Shown piece by piece: positions 45,403 to 54,316 of a stretch of DNA of 64,000 nucleotides. The position numbers and the translations under genes are program-made. The notes under the pieces are model-generated. The model ran no database searches. It was not told the origin of the DNA and was given only the letters and a program-made list of their open reading frames with translations. Location of the stretch: NCBI RefSeq assembly GCF_004965515.1, contig NZ_SSHH01000001.1, positions 809,280 through 873,279 of the forward strand, written 5' to 3'. Origin of the DNA: Alteraurantiacibacter aquimixticola. GTDB lineage: Bacteria; Pseudomonadota; Alphaproteobacteria; Sphingomonadales; Sphingomonadaceae. Position 1 is the first letter of the stretch. Every line of letters begins with the position of its first letter.

Positions 45403-45460
45403 TCTCTCTGTCCAAGAGAGATTTCTACCGCCCTCAAGTAGCGAAGCGGTAGGGCAGACA

Positions 45461-45496
45461 AAAAACCCCGCCGGAGAAATCCGGCGGGGTTTTTTG
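45461..45496. terminator. Intrinsic terminator after ndk
   Basis: AACCCCGCCGG pairs with CCGGCGGGGTT around AGAAAT, with A5 on the left and T6 on the right. The structure can work in both directions, but only the ndk side has an obvious need. Confidence 0.93.
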
Positions 45497-45564
45497 ATGT
45501 GCCGCAAGGTGAGGGCGGTGCGGGCCCGCTAATCCTTCTCGGGACAGACCAAGGAGGATCACAA

Positions 45565-45816
45565 ATGTCGCATACACCGCATGAACTCGCCGACGAATTC
45601 CCGCAGGATCACGCCGTGCTTCATCGCCTCAAGATGGAGGATGCGCATTTCGCCCGGCTGGCGGAAGAATATCATGAGGTGAACCGCGAGATTCATCGCA
45701 TCGAGAGCGAAGTGGAAGCCGCATCGGACGATCGTGCCGAGGAGCTCAAGAAGCAGCGGCTGGCGCTGGCCGACGAAATTGGTGCCATCGTCGCTAAAGC
45801 TCGCACTGCGGCCTGA
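45565..45816 (+). CDS. YdcH/DUF465 small coiled-coil protein
   Basis: The 83-residue, almost wholly helical protein contains HRLKMEDAHFARLAEEYHEV and a second charged helix, as in the YdcH (DUF465) family. It probably forms a coiled coil; the function of the family is not known. AAGGAGG lies at ideal distance from ATG 45565. Confidence 0.9.
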   Translation: MSHTPHELADEFPQDHAVLHRLKMEDAHFARLAEEYHEVNREIHRIESEVEAASDDRAEELKKQRLALADEIGAIVAKARTAA

Positions 45817-45851
45817 CCATCTGCGGGCAGCCCGCCTGCCACAAGTGAAGA

Positions 45852-45894
45852 GCAGCCGAGGCCGGGCGGGGGAAACCTCGTCCGGCCTCGCTGC
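45852..45894 (+). terminator. Hairpin downstream of ydcH-like gene
   Basis: GCAG-C-CGAGGCCGG pairs with CCGGCCTCG-CTGC to give a stem of about 13 pairs with one bulge, 36 bp after the stop. It is followed by GCTTGTTT, so it could be a weak terminator. The rest of the gap to 46114 is AT-richer with no gene seen. Confidence 0.6.
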
Positions 45895-46114
45895 GCTTGT
45901 TTCATGTCCCCACGGGATAGGAAATTTACTTAGTATGGCAATAAACGAATTCCTATTACGAATTCGCCGTGCTTATATTGGTTAACGCAGTGTCATTCGG
46001 AGAATTTTTCCGATATAGAGCTACATAATAACATGCTTCTAAAGCGAATAGCGGGCCGAATCATATGAGTGTTGTAGGAATATTCCTGCGAGTTACTTGC
46101 GGGGGCAAGGATTC

Positions 46115-46513
46115 ATGTTCTGGCACAAAAGGCCGCCGACCGAGATCGCGCAAGAATTCGTAGATGCGTGCAATGCGCGCGATACTGTCGCGATGGCTCG
46201 GATTCTTGCTGACGACGTCGTGTTCGAGGACAGCCGCGGCGGACGCATCGAGGGACGCGACGAAATGTTGAGGGCGCTGGCAGCCGTCAACCAGGTGGCG
46301 CCGGACCTGCGCGTGGAAATCAACCGCGCGAGCAATCTCGGGGACACGGCACTGCTTGCCGGGCGCTCGCTCACCAGCAATCACACCCTGGTCTGTGATA
46401 CGCAATGGCGCGCCGTGGTGCGCGACGGAAAGCTGGTGGAATGGCAAGCCTTCGGCCACCCCGCCGAAAGCTCGCTGGTCGGCCTGATCACGTCGCTGGG
46501 CCGTGCGGAATGA
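46115..46513 (+). CDS. SnoaL/NTF2-like protein
   Basis: The 132-residue protein has the NTF2-like cone-fold pattern: an N-terminal helix (IAQEFVDACNARDTVAMARIL), then DDVVFEDSRGGRIEGRDEM, then strands ending in a helical tail. Members are diverse (isomerases, sensors), so no function is set. ATG 46115 follows GGGGCAAGG; an upstream TTG is less likely. It is convergent with the sulfotransferase gene with three bases between. Confidence 0.82.
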   Translation: MFWHKRPPTEIAQEFVDACNARDTVAMARILADDVVFEDSRGGRIEGRDEMLRALAAVNQVAPDLRVEINRASNLGDTALLAGRSLTSNHTLVCDTQWRAVVRDGKLVEWQAFGHPAESSLVGLITSLGRAE

Positions 46514-46516
46514 GCG

Positions 46517-47716
46517 CTATTTCGCGGTGAGTTCGCTGTAGTCAGCCTGATGCGCTGTGTGGCGGCCTTTCGCCGCCCGGCGCTGCTCGGCACACATGGC
46601 GGCGTGCGCTGCAGCGGTGAAGTCGAGTTCGAGCAGGGCATAGACGCGCGCGATCTCGCTTTCCCAGTCCGCACTCAGCGCATCGAAATCGACTTCTGCG
46701 ACCGGTCCCGCAACTGGGGCGAGGGCGGCGGTCATCCGCTCTTCACGCAAGGCTAGCTTCCGCGTCCACTCCGCCTCGATCACTGAGAGGTCGGCGCTCT
46801 CCGTCTGGTAGGCCATCTGGCAGGAGACGACCGAGACCGTGCTCGCCAGCACCTCCACGCTGTTGCGGCGAGTGACGACCACGCGCGCATCGGGGAAGCG
46901 CGCCAGAAGCGGGGCGAGGTCCTCGGCATATTGCGGGCATTTGAGCACGCGCGGCAGAGCGGTATTGCGCATCATCGCAGCATCGGTGCGCAGCATCCGC
47001 TCGAATTCGCGATAGATGGGCGTCGCATCGCGCGCCTCGCTGAATGCGACATAGGAGGGGATGCGGTACTGTGCCTCCAGCGCCACGGGCGAAAGCGCAT
47101 GGGAAAGCCATGGCAATTCCTCATCCACCCGCAGGGCGCCGAAGGGATGCAGCGTGTCGATCCACGGATTGATCTGCCGCGCGATCGCGAGGCCGAGCCG
47201 CGTCTTGATCGGGCGGATATCGGGAAAGGGCCGCACCGGGTTCATGCCGTGATAGAGGCAGGTGCCCGCATGGGCCGGATCGGCGGCGAGCAGGCGATGC
47301 ATGCGCGTGGTGCCCGCGCGCATCTGGCCGACGACGATGATCGGAGGCGCTATCGGCGTGCGCTCGATCCCCGGCTTGCGCTGCCACAAGCGGCCGAGAT
47401 CGTGGCGCACCCTGATGGCCGAGGTAATCTGGCCATAGGCCATCGTGTGGCCCAGCGAATTGAGCTCCGCCTCCTCGCGTAGTGCCTCGCACAGCTTCTC
47501 AAGCCGCAGGCGGAAATCGGCAACGTCCTCCTCGCTGCGGCCGAAACGCTCATCCTCTTCGGAAAAGCCCTTCGCGCCGATCTCCCACAGCGCATCGGGT
47601 TCGAGCGGCGGCTGTGGGTGCAGCCCCTTGTCCCAGATCCCCTCGATCACCCGGTCCGCCCATTCTGCCGTGCGTGAGCGGGCCAGCAGGTGCGGGCGGG
47701 GCGGGACGGTGGCCAC
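46517..47716 (-). CDS. Sulfotransferase family protein
   Basis: The 399-residue protein has an N-terminal helical extension and a sulfotransferase domain with VVGQMRAGTTRMHRLL (5'-phosphosulfate-binding P-loop-like motif) and RVVVTRRNSVEVLAS (3'-phosphate-binding Arg and Ser). It probably transfers sulfate from PAPS to an unidentified acceptor. The start is GTG 47716, two bases after the purN-MmcQ stop; the longer frame upstream reads through that gene out of frame. The two genes are probably co-transcribed. Confidence 0.83.
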   Translation of the reverse strand: MATVPPRPHLLARSRTAEWADRVIEGIWDKGLHPQPPLEPDALWEIGAKGFSEEDERFGRSEEDVADFRLRLEKLCEALREEAELNSLGHTMAYGQITSAIRVRHDLGRLWQRKPGIERTPIAPPIIVVGQMRAGTTRMHRLLAADPAHAGTCLYHGMNPVRPFPDIRPIKTRLGLAIARQINPWIDTLHPFGALRVDEELPWLSHALSPVALEAQYRIPSYVAFSEARDATPIYREFERMLRTDAAMMRNTALPRVLKCPQYAEDLAPLLARFPDARVVVTRRNSVEVLASTVSVVSCQMAYQTESADLSVIEAEWTRKLALREERMTAALAPVAGPVAEVDFDALSADWESEIARVYALLELDFTAAAHAAMCAEQRRAAKGRHTAHQADYSELTAK

Positions 47717-47718
47717 GC

Positions 47719-48681
47719 CTAGAACTCGTCCGCCGCGTCGCGCAGTTTGGTGAGGCGCTTGGGCGCGACCGAAGCCCAGCTGCGCTCGAGCCATTCGGCC
47801 ACATGGTCCCAATCGACATCGGGGCGGTTGAGGATCAGACCGACCCAGCCGCTCGCGCCGTAATAGGCGGGGCGGTAATAGAGTTCGGGGGTGGTCTCGA
47901 TCAGGCTCGCCATCTCGTCCGGGCCGCTGGTCTTCACCAGCAGCGCGATATGCTCCTCGCCATGATGGCGGTCGGAGAGATAGGCGAAGAACTTCCCGCT
48001 CTTGCCACCAGTGCGCCAGCCGGGCGCACCGTGGCTTTCGCGTGGCTCCACTTCGGGCAGCGCCATCGCCAGCTTGCTCACCTGTTCGAGCAGCCAATCG
48101 ACGCGGTTATGCCGCCCGACATAGTCGGCGAACATGCGCGGATAGAGCTGGTATTCGGCCAGGATCACGCGGCGGCCAAGGGTCTCGCCCGTATCTCCCG
48201 GAAGGATCGCCACCGGCATTTGGCCCAGCAGCGGCCCGCCATCGAGCTCCGCCGTTACCACATGCACCGAGCAGCCACCGAACTTGTCACCCGCATCGAT
48301 CGCGCGCTGGTGCGTGTCGAGGCCCTTGTACTTGGGCAGCAGCGAGGGGTGGGTGTTGACCATGCGGCCTTCCCAGCCATTCACGAAATCCGCGGTCAGG
48401 ATGCGCATATAGCCACACAGGGCGAGATATTGCGCGCCCGCATCGCGCAGCGCCTTGTCCATCACCGCCTCGTGATCCTCGCGGCTCATGCCCTTGTGGT
48501 CATGCGCGAAGGTGGCGATGCCTTCCGCCGCCGCGATCTTCAGGCCCGGCGCGTCGGGCACATTGCTGGCGACCAGCACGATCTCATAGGGGCAGCCGGG
48601 TAGCTTGGAGGCGAAGAGCAGGGCCGACATCGTCGTGCCATTGCCCGAGAGGAGGCACGCGACCTTTGCCTTCTCAGGCAT
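47719..48681 (-). CDS. purN: PurN glycinamide ribonucleotide formyltransferase fused to an MmcQ/YjbR domain
   Basis: Residues 1 to about 195 are Pur[17 protein letters not shown], catalytic Asn/His in [12 protein letters not shown] (His 111) and Asp 147 in ELDGGP. Residues about 198-316 are an MmcQ/YjbR-like (DUF419) domain with [24 protein letters not shown] and [12 protein letters not shown]. Standalone PurN is about 190-220 residues, so this is a true fusion in one frame. PurN transfers formyl from 10-formyl-THF; YjbR-type domains are DNA-binding-like with unclear role. It overlaps purM by eight bases (ATGCCTGA). Confidence 0.93.
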   Translation of the reverse strand: MPEKAKVACLLSGNGTTMSALLFASKLPGCPYEIVLVASNVPDAPGLKIAAAEGIATFAHDHKGMSREDHEAVMDKALRDAGAQYLALCGYMRILTADFVNGWEGRMVNTHPSLLPKYKGLDTHQRAIDAGDKFGGCSVHVVTAELDGGPLLGQMPVAILPGDTGETLGRRVILAEYQLYPRMFADYVGRHNRVDWLLEQVSKLAMALPEVEPRESHGAPGWRTGGKSGKFFAYLSDRHHGEEHIALLVKTSGPDEMASLIETTPELYYRPAYYGASGWVGLILNRPDVDWDHVAEWLERSWASVAPKRLTKLRDAADEF

Positions 48682-49771
48682 TATGCGTGGCTTCCCAATC
48701 GGTCTTGGCGGACCAGGTTCCGGCGGAACCCTTCACTGTGCAGCCCTTCGCGCCCTCGACGATGTCGCCGATTCGGAACACGGTCTCGCCTGCGGCCTCA
48801 AGGTCTGCGGTCACGCCATCGACATTGTCGGGCGTCACGGCCAGCAGCATGCCGATGCCGGTGTTGAAGGTGCGCGCCATCTCTCCCGGCTCGATATTGC
48901 CCTGCGCCTGCAGGAAAGCCATCAGCCGCGGCAGTTCCCATGCATCGGCGTCGATCACCGCATGCGCGCCATCGGGCAGCACGCGCGGGACGTTTTCGAG
49001 CAACCCGCCGCCGGTAATATGGGCGAGGGCATCGATCTTGCCCGCGCGGATGACGGGAAGCAGGCTCTTCACATAGATGCGCGTCGGCTCGATCAGCGCG
49101 TCCACCAGCAGGCGCTCCTGGTCGAACAGGGCGGGGCTTTCCATCTTCCAGCCCTTGTCCGCCGCCAGCCGCCGGACCAGCGAATAGCCGTTAGAATGGA
49201 CGCCGGAGCTGGCAAGGCCGAGCAGCACATGGCCGGGCGCAACCTTCTCGCCCGTCAGCTGCTCGCCGCGCTCCACCGCGCCGACGCAGAAGCCGGCGAG
49301 GTCGTAATCGCCATCGGCATACATGCCCGGCATTTCCGCCGTCTCGCCGCCGATCAGCGCGCAGCCGGCCATCTTGCAACCCTCTGCAATGCCTGCGATC
49401 ACGCGTTCGGCCACGCCGCCATCCAGCTTGCCGGTGGCGAAATAGTCGAGGAAGAACAGCGGTTCCGCGCCTTGCACGATCAGATCGTTCACGCACATGG
49501 CGACGAGATCGATGCCGATGCGGTCATGCCGGTCATGATCGATGGCGAGCTTCACCTTGGTGCCGACGCCGTCATTGCCGGCGACCAGCAGCGGGTCCTT
49601 GTAGCCTGCCGCCTTGGGATCGAAGAAACCGCCGAATCCGCCGATCTCGCCATCAGCGCCGGGGCGCATCGTGGCCTTGACCAGCGGGCCGATCGCCTTG
49701 ACCAGCCGGTTGCCGGCATCGATGGAAACGCCGGCCTGTTCGTAGGTATAGGAGGGTGTGTTCGAAGACAT
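48674..49771 (-). CDS. purM: Phosphoribosylaminoimidazole synthetase (AIR synthase)
   Basis: The 365-residue protein has [42 protein letters not shown] and [14 protein letters not shown], the ATP-binding and catalytic motifs of PurM. It converts FGAM to AIR in purine synthesis. ATG 49771 begins [12 protein letters not shown]; frame upstream is not PurM-like. It is coupled to the downstream purN-MmcQ gene. Confidence 0.96.
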   Translation of the reverse strand: MSSNTPSYTYEQAGVSIDAGNRLVKAIGPLVKATMRPGADGEIGGFGGFFDPKAAGYKDPLLVAGNDGVGTKVKLAIDHDRHDRIGIDLVAMCVNDLIVQGAEPLFFLDYFATGKLDGGVAERVIAGIAEGCKMAGCALIGGETAEMPGMYADGDYDLAGFCVGAVERGEQLTGEKVAPGHVLLGLASSGVHSNGYSLVRRLAADKGWKMESPALFDQERLLVDALIEPTRIYVKSLLPVIRAGKIDALAHITGGGLLENVPRVLPDGAHAVIDADAWELPRLMAFLQAQGNIEPGEMARTFNTGIGMLLAVTPDNVDGVTADLEAAGETVFRIGDIVEGAKGCTVKGSAGTWSAKTDWEATHNA

Positions 49772-49841
49772 GCCACCAGCCTTTAGACTTTCCAGCTTGG
49801 ATTTCCACTCGCCTTTGGGCAAAAGGGCCGCGATTTCCCCG

Positions 49842-51107
49842 ATGTCTATCTCCGCAACCCTCTCCCGATCGCAATCGCACCGCCTGACCCTGCTGTCCGT
49901 GGGGGCTGTGCTGCTGCTCGTTTTCGGGGCGGCATTGTTCGCGCAAGTGGGCGGGGAGCGCGGTATCGCGCCCGTCGCCAGCTCCACCGATATCGACGTG
50001 CGCGGGATCGAGGTGGATGTGCGCGGCGACAATGCGCAGGACGCGCGCGAGAATGGCTGGCGCGAGGCGCAGCGCATCGCGTGGGAGCGGCTGGACGGCC
50101 CCGAGATTCCCGATTCGCGGCTGGAGACCATGGTTGCGGCGATCGTGGTGGAGGAAGAGAAGATCGGTCCACGCCGCTATATCGCGCGGCTTGGCGTGAT
50201 CTTCGACCGGCAGCGCGCGGGCGCCCTGCTGGGCGGCGTAGGGGCGCAGGCTCGCTCGGCCCCGATGCTCACCTTGCCGGTGATGATCACCGGCGGCACG
50301 CAGACCATGTTCGAATATCGCAACCCGTGGCAGCGCGCCTGGGCGGAATACCAGTCAGGCACCTCGACCATAGACTATGTCCGCCCCTCGGGTTCGGGCG
50401 GGGAATCGCTGCTGCTGACCTATGGCCAGACCGGCCGCCGCAGCCGCGCCTGGTGGAACACCGTGCTCGACCAGTTCAGCGCGGCGGACATCCTCGTGCC
50501 GGTCGCGCGGCTCGAATATCTCTGGCCGGGCGGCCCGGTGGAAGGCGTGTTCACTGCCCGCCATGGTCCGGACAATCGCTACCTCGCCGAATTCACCATG
50601 CGTGCGGACAGCGTGGAAGAATTGCCCGCCATGCTGGAGCGCGCGGTGGTGCAGTTCGACCAGATCTTCCAGCGCGCGTTGAGCCAGGGCACCTTGCGGC
50701 CCGACCCGTCGCTGACGCTCGACATGGTCGAGATCAGCCCGGAAATCCGCGCTCTGATCGAATCCAGCCGCCGTGCACAGCAGGCCGAAGAGGCGGCTGC
50801 GGCGGGCGAGACGGTGGAGAGCGAGGGCCTGCCGGAGGAAATCGCCACGCAGCCTGTGCAGGCGCCTGTGGTCACCGCCATCACCGTGCAGGCAACCACG
50901 CCCGATCCGCGATCCTTCGATGCCGCGCTTACCGGCCTGCGTTCGGTTGACGGCGTGCGCGGGATGGCGGTCACCAGTACGGCGATCGGCGGCACATCGG
51001 TGGTGCGGGTCGACTTTGCCGGCAGTATGTCGGAACTCGCCGCTGCCCTGCGCGCCAATGGCTGGCAGGTGACCGAGGGCAACAACGCCATTGCCATTTC
51101 CCGCTGA
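49842..51107 (+). CDS. DUF2066-type envelope protein
   Basis: The 421-residue protein has one N-terminal membrane segment (about 15-36), then a domain in which [20 protein letters not shown] and [10 protein letters not shown] resemble DUF2066 proteins, an Ala/Glu-rich linker and a C-terminal ~70-residue module ([19 protein letters not shown]). It is probably exported or periplasmic. It lies between divergent purM and the hdaA gene 21 bp downstream, a position where such proteins occur in alphaproteobacteria. Function unknown. Confidence 0.8.
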   Translation: MSISATLSRSQSHRLTLLSVGAVLLLVFGAALFAQVGGERGIAPVASSTDIDVRGIEVDVRGDNAQDARENGWREAQRIAWERLDGPEIPDSRLETMVAAIVVEEEKIGPRRYIARLGVIFDRQRAGALLGGVGAQARSAPMLTLPVMITGGTQTMFEYRNPWQRAWAEYQSGTSTIDYVRPSGSGGESLLLTYGQTGRRSRAWWNTVLDQFSAADILVPVARLEYLWPGGPVEGVFTARHGPDNRYLAEFTMRADSVEELPAMLERAVVQFDQIFQRALSQGTLRPDPSLTLDMVEISPEIRALIESSRRAQQAEEAAAAGETVESEGLPEEIATQPVQAPVVTAITVQATTPDPRSFDAALTGLRSVDGVRGMAVTSTAIGGTSVVRVDFAGSMSELAAALRANGWQVTEGNNAIAISR

Positions 51108-51128
51108 GCGGGGCCAAAAGCGCCCATC

Positions 51129-51737
51129 ATGTCGCAGATTGCCCTGCCTCTGAAAGCCGGAAGCGGCGGTCCGCCGCGTATCGTGATCGGCAATGCCAAT
51201 GCCCATGTGGCAGAGGCGCTGGCGCATCCCGAAAGCTGGCCCTTCCGCACCGCCGTGCTGACCGGTCCGCCGCGTTCGGGCAAGACGCTCTTCGCAAAAT
51301 GGTTCGCGCAGGGCGGGAAGGGCGATGTGCTGGACGATGCGCAGGACCTGGCGGAGGATGAGGTCTTCCACCGCTGGAACCGCGCGCAGGAAAGCGAAAC
51401 GCCGCTGCTGATCGTTGGCGGGGAGCCGCCATGGGAGATAAACCTGCCCGATCTCAGGTCCCGGCTGGGCGCGGCCCTGCAGCTCGAAATCGGCCTGCCG
51501 GACGATGCCATGGCGGGCGAATTGCTGCTTTCCATGGGCGCCGAACGCGGCCTGCCGCTGGGCCCCGATGCGGCCGATTACCTGATTCCGCGTGCCAGCA
51601 GGGCGCCGCAGGACATTGAAAGGCTGGTGGAAATAATTGACCGCTTGAGCCTGGAAAGAAAATCCCCACCTCGGCAAGGTATCTGGCGTGCTGCGCTGGA
51701 AGCCGTGCAAGGTCCGGAAGAGCCGCGCTTGCTTTGA
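51129..51737 (+). CDS. hdaA: HdaA-like DnaA/Hda family regulator
   Basis: The 202-residue protein is a short DnaA-like AAA+ module: Walker A-like GPPRSGKT (46-53), the sensor-like LLIVGGEPPW and a C-terminal lid ending LVEIIDRLSLER. It lacks the DnaA DNA-binding domain. In alphaproteobacteria such proteins (HdaA) stimulate hydrolysis of DnaA-ATP with the sliding clamp, limiting re-initiation. N-terminal MSQIALPL is clamp-binding-like. It is followed by cysE. Confidence 0.88.
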   Translation: MSQIALPLKAGSGGPPRIVIGNANAHVAEALAHPESWPFRTAVLTGPPRSGKTLFAKWFAQGGKGDVLDDAQDLAEDEVFHRWNRAQESETPLLIVGGEPPWEINLPDLRSRLGAALQLEIGLPDDAMAGELLLSMGAERGLPLGPDAADYLIPRASRAPQDIERLVEIIDRLSLERKSPPRQGIWRAALEAVQGPEEPRLL

Positions 51738-51765
51738 TTCCGGTTTTGAGGGAAAATCGTTTGTC

Positions 51766-52479
51766 ATGTTCGAACGCCTGATCAGCTATCTGGACTCCAT
51801 CAAGGCGCGCGATCCGGCGCCGCGTTCGCGCTGGGAAGTCCTGCTCTATCCCGGTGTCTGGGCGCTGGGCATGCATCGCCTGGCGCACTGGCTGTTCGAG
51901 GCGGAGCTGTTCTTCCTCGCGCGCCTCGTCAATCACATCAGCCGCTGGATGACCGCGATCGACATCCATCCCGGTGCGATCATCGGCAAGAACTTCTTCA
52001 TCGACCACGGCTTCACCGTGATCGGGGAGACGGCGGAGATCGGCGACAACGTCACGATCTACCAATGCGTCACGCTGGGCGGCACCAACCCGACCAATGG
52101 CAAGGCCGGCAAGCGCCACCCGACGCTTTGCGACAATGTCATCATCGGCTCTGGCGCGCAGGTGATCGGCCCCATTACCGTGGGTGAGCGCGCGCGCGTG
52201 GGTGCCAATGCGGTGGTCACGGACGACGTGCCCGAAGGCGCGACGATGATCGGCCTCAAGGCCCGCTCCACGCTGGTTCCGGCGGAAACCTGGCTGCGCG
52301 AATTCATTCCCTATGGCACACCCTGCGACGAACCTTGCGAACCCGATTTGGGCCGGATCGAGGCAATGGAGCGCGAACTCGCCGAGATGAAGGCGCAGCT
52401 CGAAGGGATGAAGGGCAAGCAGACGCAATTGCCGCTCGATGCGCCCGCCGCCAGTCGCAAGAGCGGCACGGATAGCTGA
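51766..52479 (+). CDS. cysE: Serine O-acetyltransferase
   Basis: The 237-residue protein shows hexapeptide repeats of the left-handed beta-helix (HPGAIIGKNFFIDHG, VVIGETAEIGDNVTIYQ-type, GGTNPTNGKAGKRHP, IIGSGAQVIGPI). The GGTNP... loop and the catalytic His in DHGF are those of CysE. It makes O-acetylserine for cysteine synthesis. ATG 51766 is preferred; a longer frame overlaps hdaA. The C-terminus is a charged coiled coil. Confidence 0.93.
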   Translation: MFERLISYLDSIKARDPAPRSRWEVLLYPGVWALGMHRLAHWLFEAELFFLARLVNHISRWMTAIDIHPGAIIGKNFFIDHGFTVIGETAEIGDNVTIYQCVTLGGTNPTNGKAGKRHPTLCDNVIIGSGAQVIGPITVGERARVGANAVVTDDVPEGATMIGLKARSTLVPAETWLREFIPYGTPCDEPCEPDLGRIEAMERELAEMKAQLEGMKGKQTQLPLDAPAASRKSGTDS

Positions 52480-52850
52480 TGCAGCACGGTAAGGTGTCGG
52501 CGCTTCCCGGCAGCAATATCGTCTCCTTCCCAGGCCAGCGCCCGCCCAACCAGGTGGGCTTCGACCGGCAGGAGCTTGCCCGCATCCTCGACCTCTATGG
52601 CCGTATGGTCGCCGCCGGCGAATGGCGCGACTATGCGATGAATTTCACCAGGGAATGCGCGAGTTTCGCCGCCTTCCGCCGCACTGCCGACGTGCCGCAA
52701 ATGCGCCTCGAAAAGCGCCCTGCGCTGCGCAACCGGCAGGGCATGTGGGCGTTGTTCGGCGAACACGGCCAGGTGCTAAAGCGCGGACAGGAACTGGTGA
52801 ACGTCCTCGCCCCGGTGGAGCGGCGGCTGGTGAAGGCGGTGGAAGAGTAG
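52479..52850 (+). CDS. DUF2794 protein
   Basis: The 123-residue protein contains FDRQELARILDLYGRMVAAG, EWRDYAM and SFAAFRRTADVPQMRLEKRP, the pattern of DUF2794, which is found across alphaproteobacteria. Function is unknown. Its ATG overlaps the cysE stop by one base (TGATG), so it is translationally coupled. Confidence 0.92.
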   Translation: MQHGKVSALPGSNIVSFPGQRPPNQVGFDRQELARILDLYGRMVAAGEWRDYAMNFTRECASFAAFRRTADVPQMRLEKRPALRNRQGMWALFGEHGQVLKRGQELVNVLAPVERRLVKAVEE

Positions 52851-52853
52851 GCT

Positions 52854-53534
52854 TCAGTCGAAGGTCCTGGCCGTACCGACACCCGCCGACTGGTATTGCG
52901 TGATCGTTCCGATGATCCCGAACAATTTCCAGGCAGAGCAGCCCAGCAGGAAATGCCCGGCGACGTTCAATGCAGTGTCCGCGGCCGGAGGCGTCGTCAG
53001 CCAGATGCCGGGCAGGGCATTGATCAGGAGCGTCGATGTCGTGAACGCCAGGATCAGCACTGCCGTGACATGGCACGTCCACCATATGGAGACGTCATCC
53101 ACGCTCGAATCCGCGAACCAGCTTTCGCGCCCTTCGCTCCGGTTGTGGAGCTCGCGCATGGACCTGAACGGCACCACGAAGTTCACCAGCGGCACGAAGA
53201 AGCTCGCGACGGCCCATACCGGCCGATAGTTGAGCTCGTCCACTCCTGCCTCATGAAGGTTGGCATGAGCCCGGTAGATCCAGATCGAGATCGGAATGAC
53301 TGCCAGAAGGAACAGGGCATAAGCGATTAGCAGCAGTAGCGGCTGGTAGAGCGACAGATAGGCATATTCTGCCGGCAGGCCCGGTATGACGGAGCCCAGC
53401 TGCAGGTAGAAGAAGACCACGTAGAGAAGGGTCACCGGTGCAATGGCAACCATGAATGCGCCGAGCGCCAACCTTGCTACGCGGCCGAGAACCCCGATCG
53501 GTCCCGCACTGATAGAATACCCTTCCTGTGTCAT
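52854..53534 (-). CDS. DUF4328 membrane protein
   Basis: The 226-residue protein has about five to six membrane helices and the segment RPVWAVASFFVPLVNFVVPFRSMRE-like (about 115-140), typical of DUF4328. No signal peptide or catalytic motif is seen. It is convergent with the DUF2794 gene, three bases apart. Function unknown. Confidence 0.82.
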   Translation of the reverse strand: MTQEGYSISAGPIGVLGRVARLALGAFMVAIAPVTLLYVVFFYLQLGSVIPGLPAEYAYLSLYQPLLLLIAYALFLLAVIPISIWIYRAHANLHEAGVDELNYRPVWAVASFFVPLVNFVVPFRSMRELHNRSEGRESWFADSSVDDVSIWWTCHVTAVLILAFTTSTLLINALPGIWLTTPPAADTALNVAGHFLLGCSAWKLFGIIGTITQYQSAGVGTARTFD

Positions 53535-53595
53535 GAGTGCCCCCTCCCATCGCGGTTCTAGGAACCGGATGCACTCCTGACAAGATTCCCCAGGA

Positions 53596-54267
53596 TCAGA
53601 ACCTTGCGAGGGCGGGCACCAGTTCGTTGAAATGGTGGATCAGCACGTCCGCGCCCAATTCCTCGGGCGGGACGTCGTGATAGCCGAAGCTGAAGGCCAC
53701 GGCGGGCACGCTGGCGTTCTTCGCGGCCTTCACGTCGAAAGTCGAATCGCCGACCATGGCGAAATGCCCGCCGCCGCAGCGCGCGATCGTCTCATGGATC
53801 ATGTCGGGCGCGGGCTTGGCGCGTTCGCGGCCGAGCGTGTCGCCGCCCATGATGCTGGCGAAACGGCTGGTGAGGCCGAGTTCCTCGATCAGCTTGCGCG
53901 CGAGGTCCTCCGCCTTGTTGGTCACCACGGCCAGCTGGCAGCCATGTCCGGCGAGAATGTCCAGCGCGTCGAGGCACCCTTCATAGGGCCTTGTATTGGC
54001 GGCGATATTGGCGGTGTAATGCTCCAGCAGCGCGGCGTGCAAATCCTCGAAATGCGGCGCTTCCACCGGGCCGCCCGTCACTTCCAACGCGCGTTCCAGC
54101 ATGCGCCGCGCCCCGCCGCCGATCAGGCTACGTGTTGTCTCCAGCGACACGGCATCGCGCCCGGCAGCCAGCAATGCGTGATTGACGGCAGGCGCCAGGT
54201 CGAGCGCGGAATCGACCAGCGTTCCGTCGAGATCGAAGCCGACGATGCGGAAAGGAAATTCGCTCAT
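53596..54267 (-). CDS. gph: HAD-superfamily phosphoglycolate phosphatase-like
   Basis: The 223-residue protein has HAD motif I FDLDGTLVDS (catalytic Asp), motif II VVTNKAEDL, the Lys in KPAPDMI and motif IV GDSTFDVKAAK, in a Gph-like arrangement with a cap domain. It most likely dephosphorylates 2-phosphoglycolate, though HAD substrates vary. The ATG at 54267 starts MSEFPFRIVGFDLDG; a longer frame is spurious. It is divergent from glmU. Confidence 0.9.
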   Translation of the reverse strand: MSEFPFRIVGFDLDGTLVDSALDLAPAVNHALLAAGRDAVSLETTRSLIGGGARRMLERALEVTGGPVEAPHFEDLHAALLEHYTANIAANTRPYEGCLDALDILAGHGCQLAVVTNKAEDLARKLIEELGLTSRFASIMGGDTLGRERAKPAPDMIHETIARCGGGHFAMVGDSTFDVKAAKNASVPAVAFSFGYHDVPPEELGADVLIHHFNELVPALARF

Positions 54268-54316
54268 GGCCGCGCCCTGTGGCGCAGGGCTGTGGAAACC
54301 GCAATGATTTGGTGGC

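Noticed and set aside
46514-48097. 526-residue sulfotransferase reaching to 48097
   Set aside because: The first 127 residues read the purN-MmcQ gene out of frame; the real start is the GTG at 47716.
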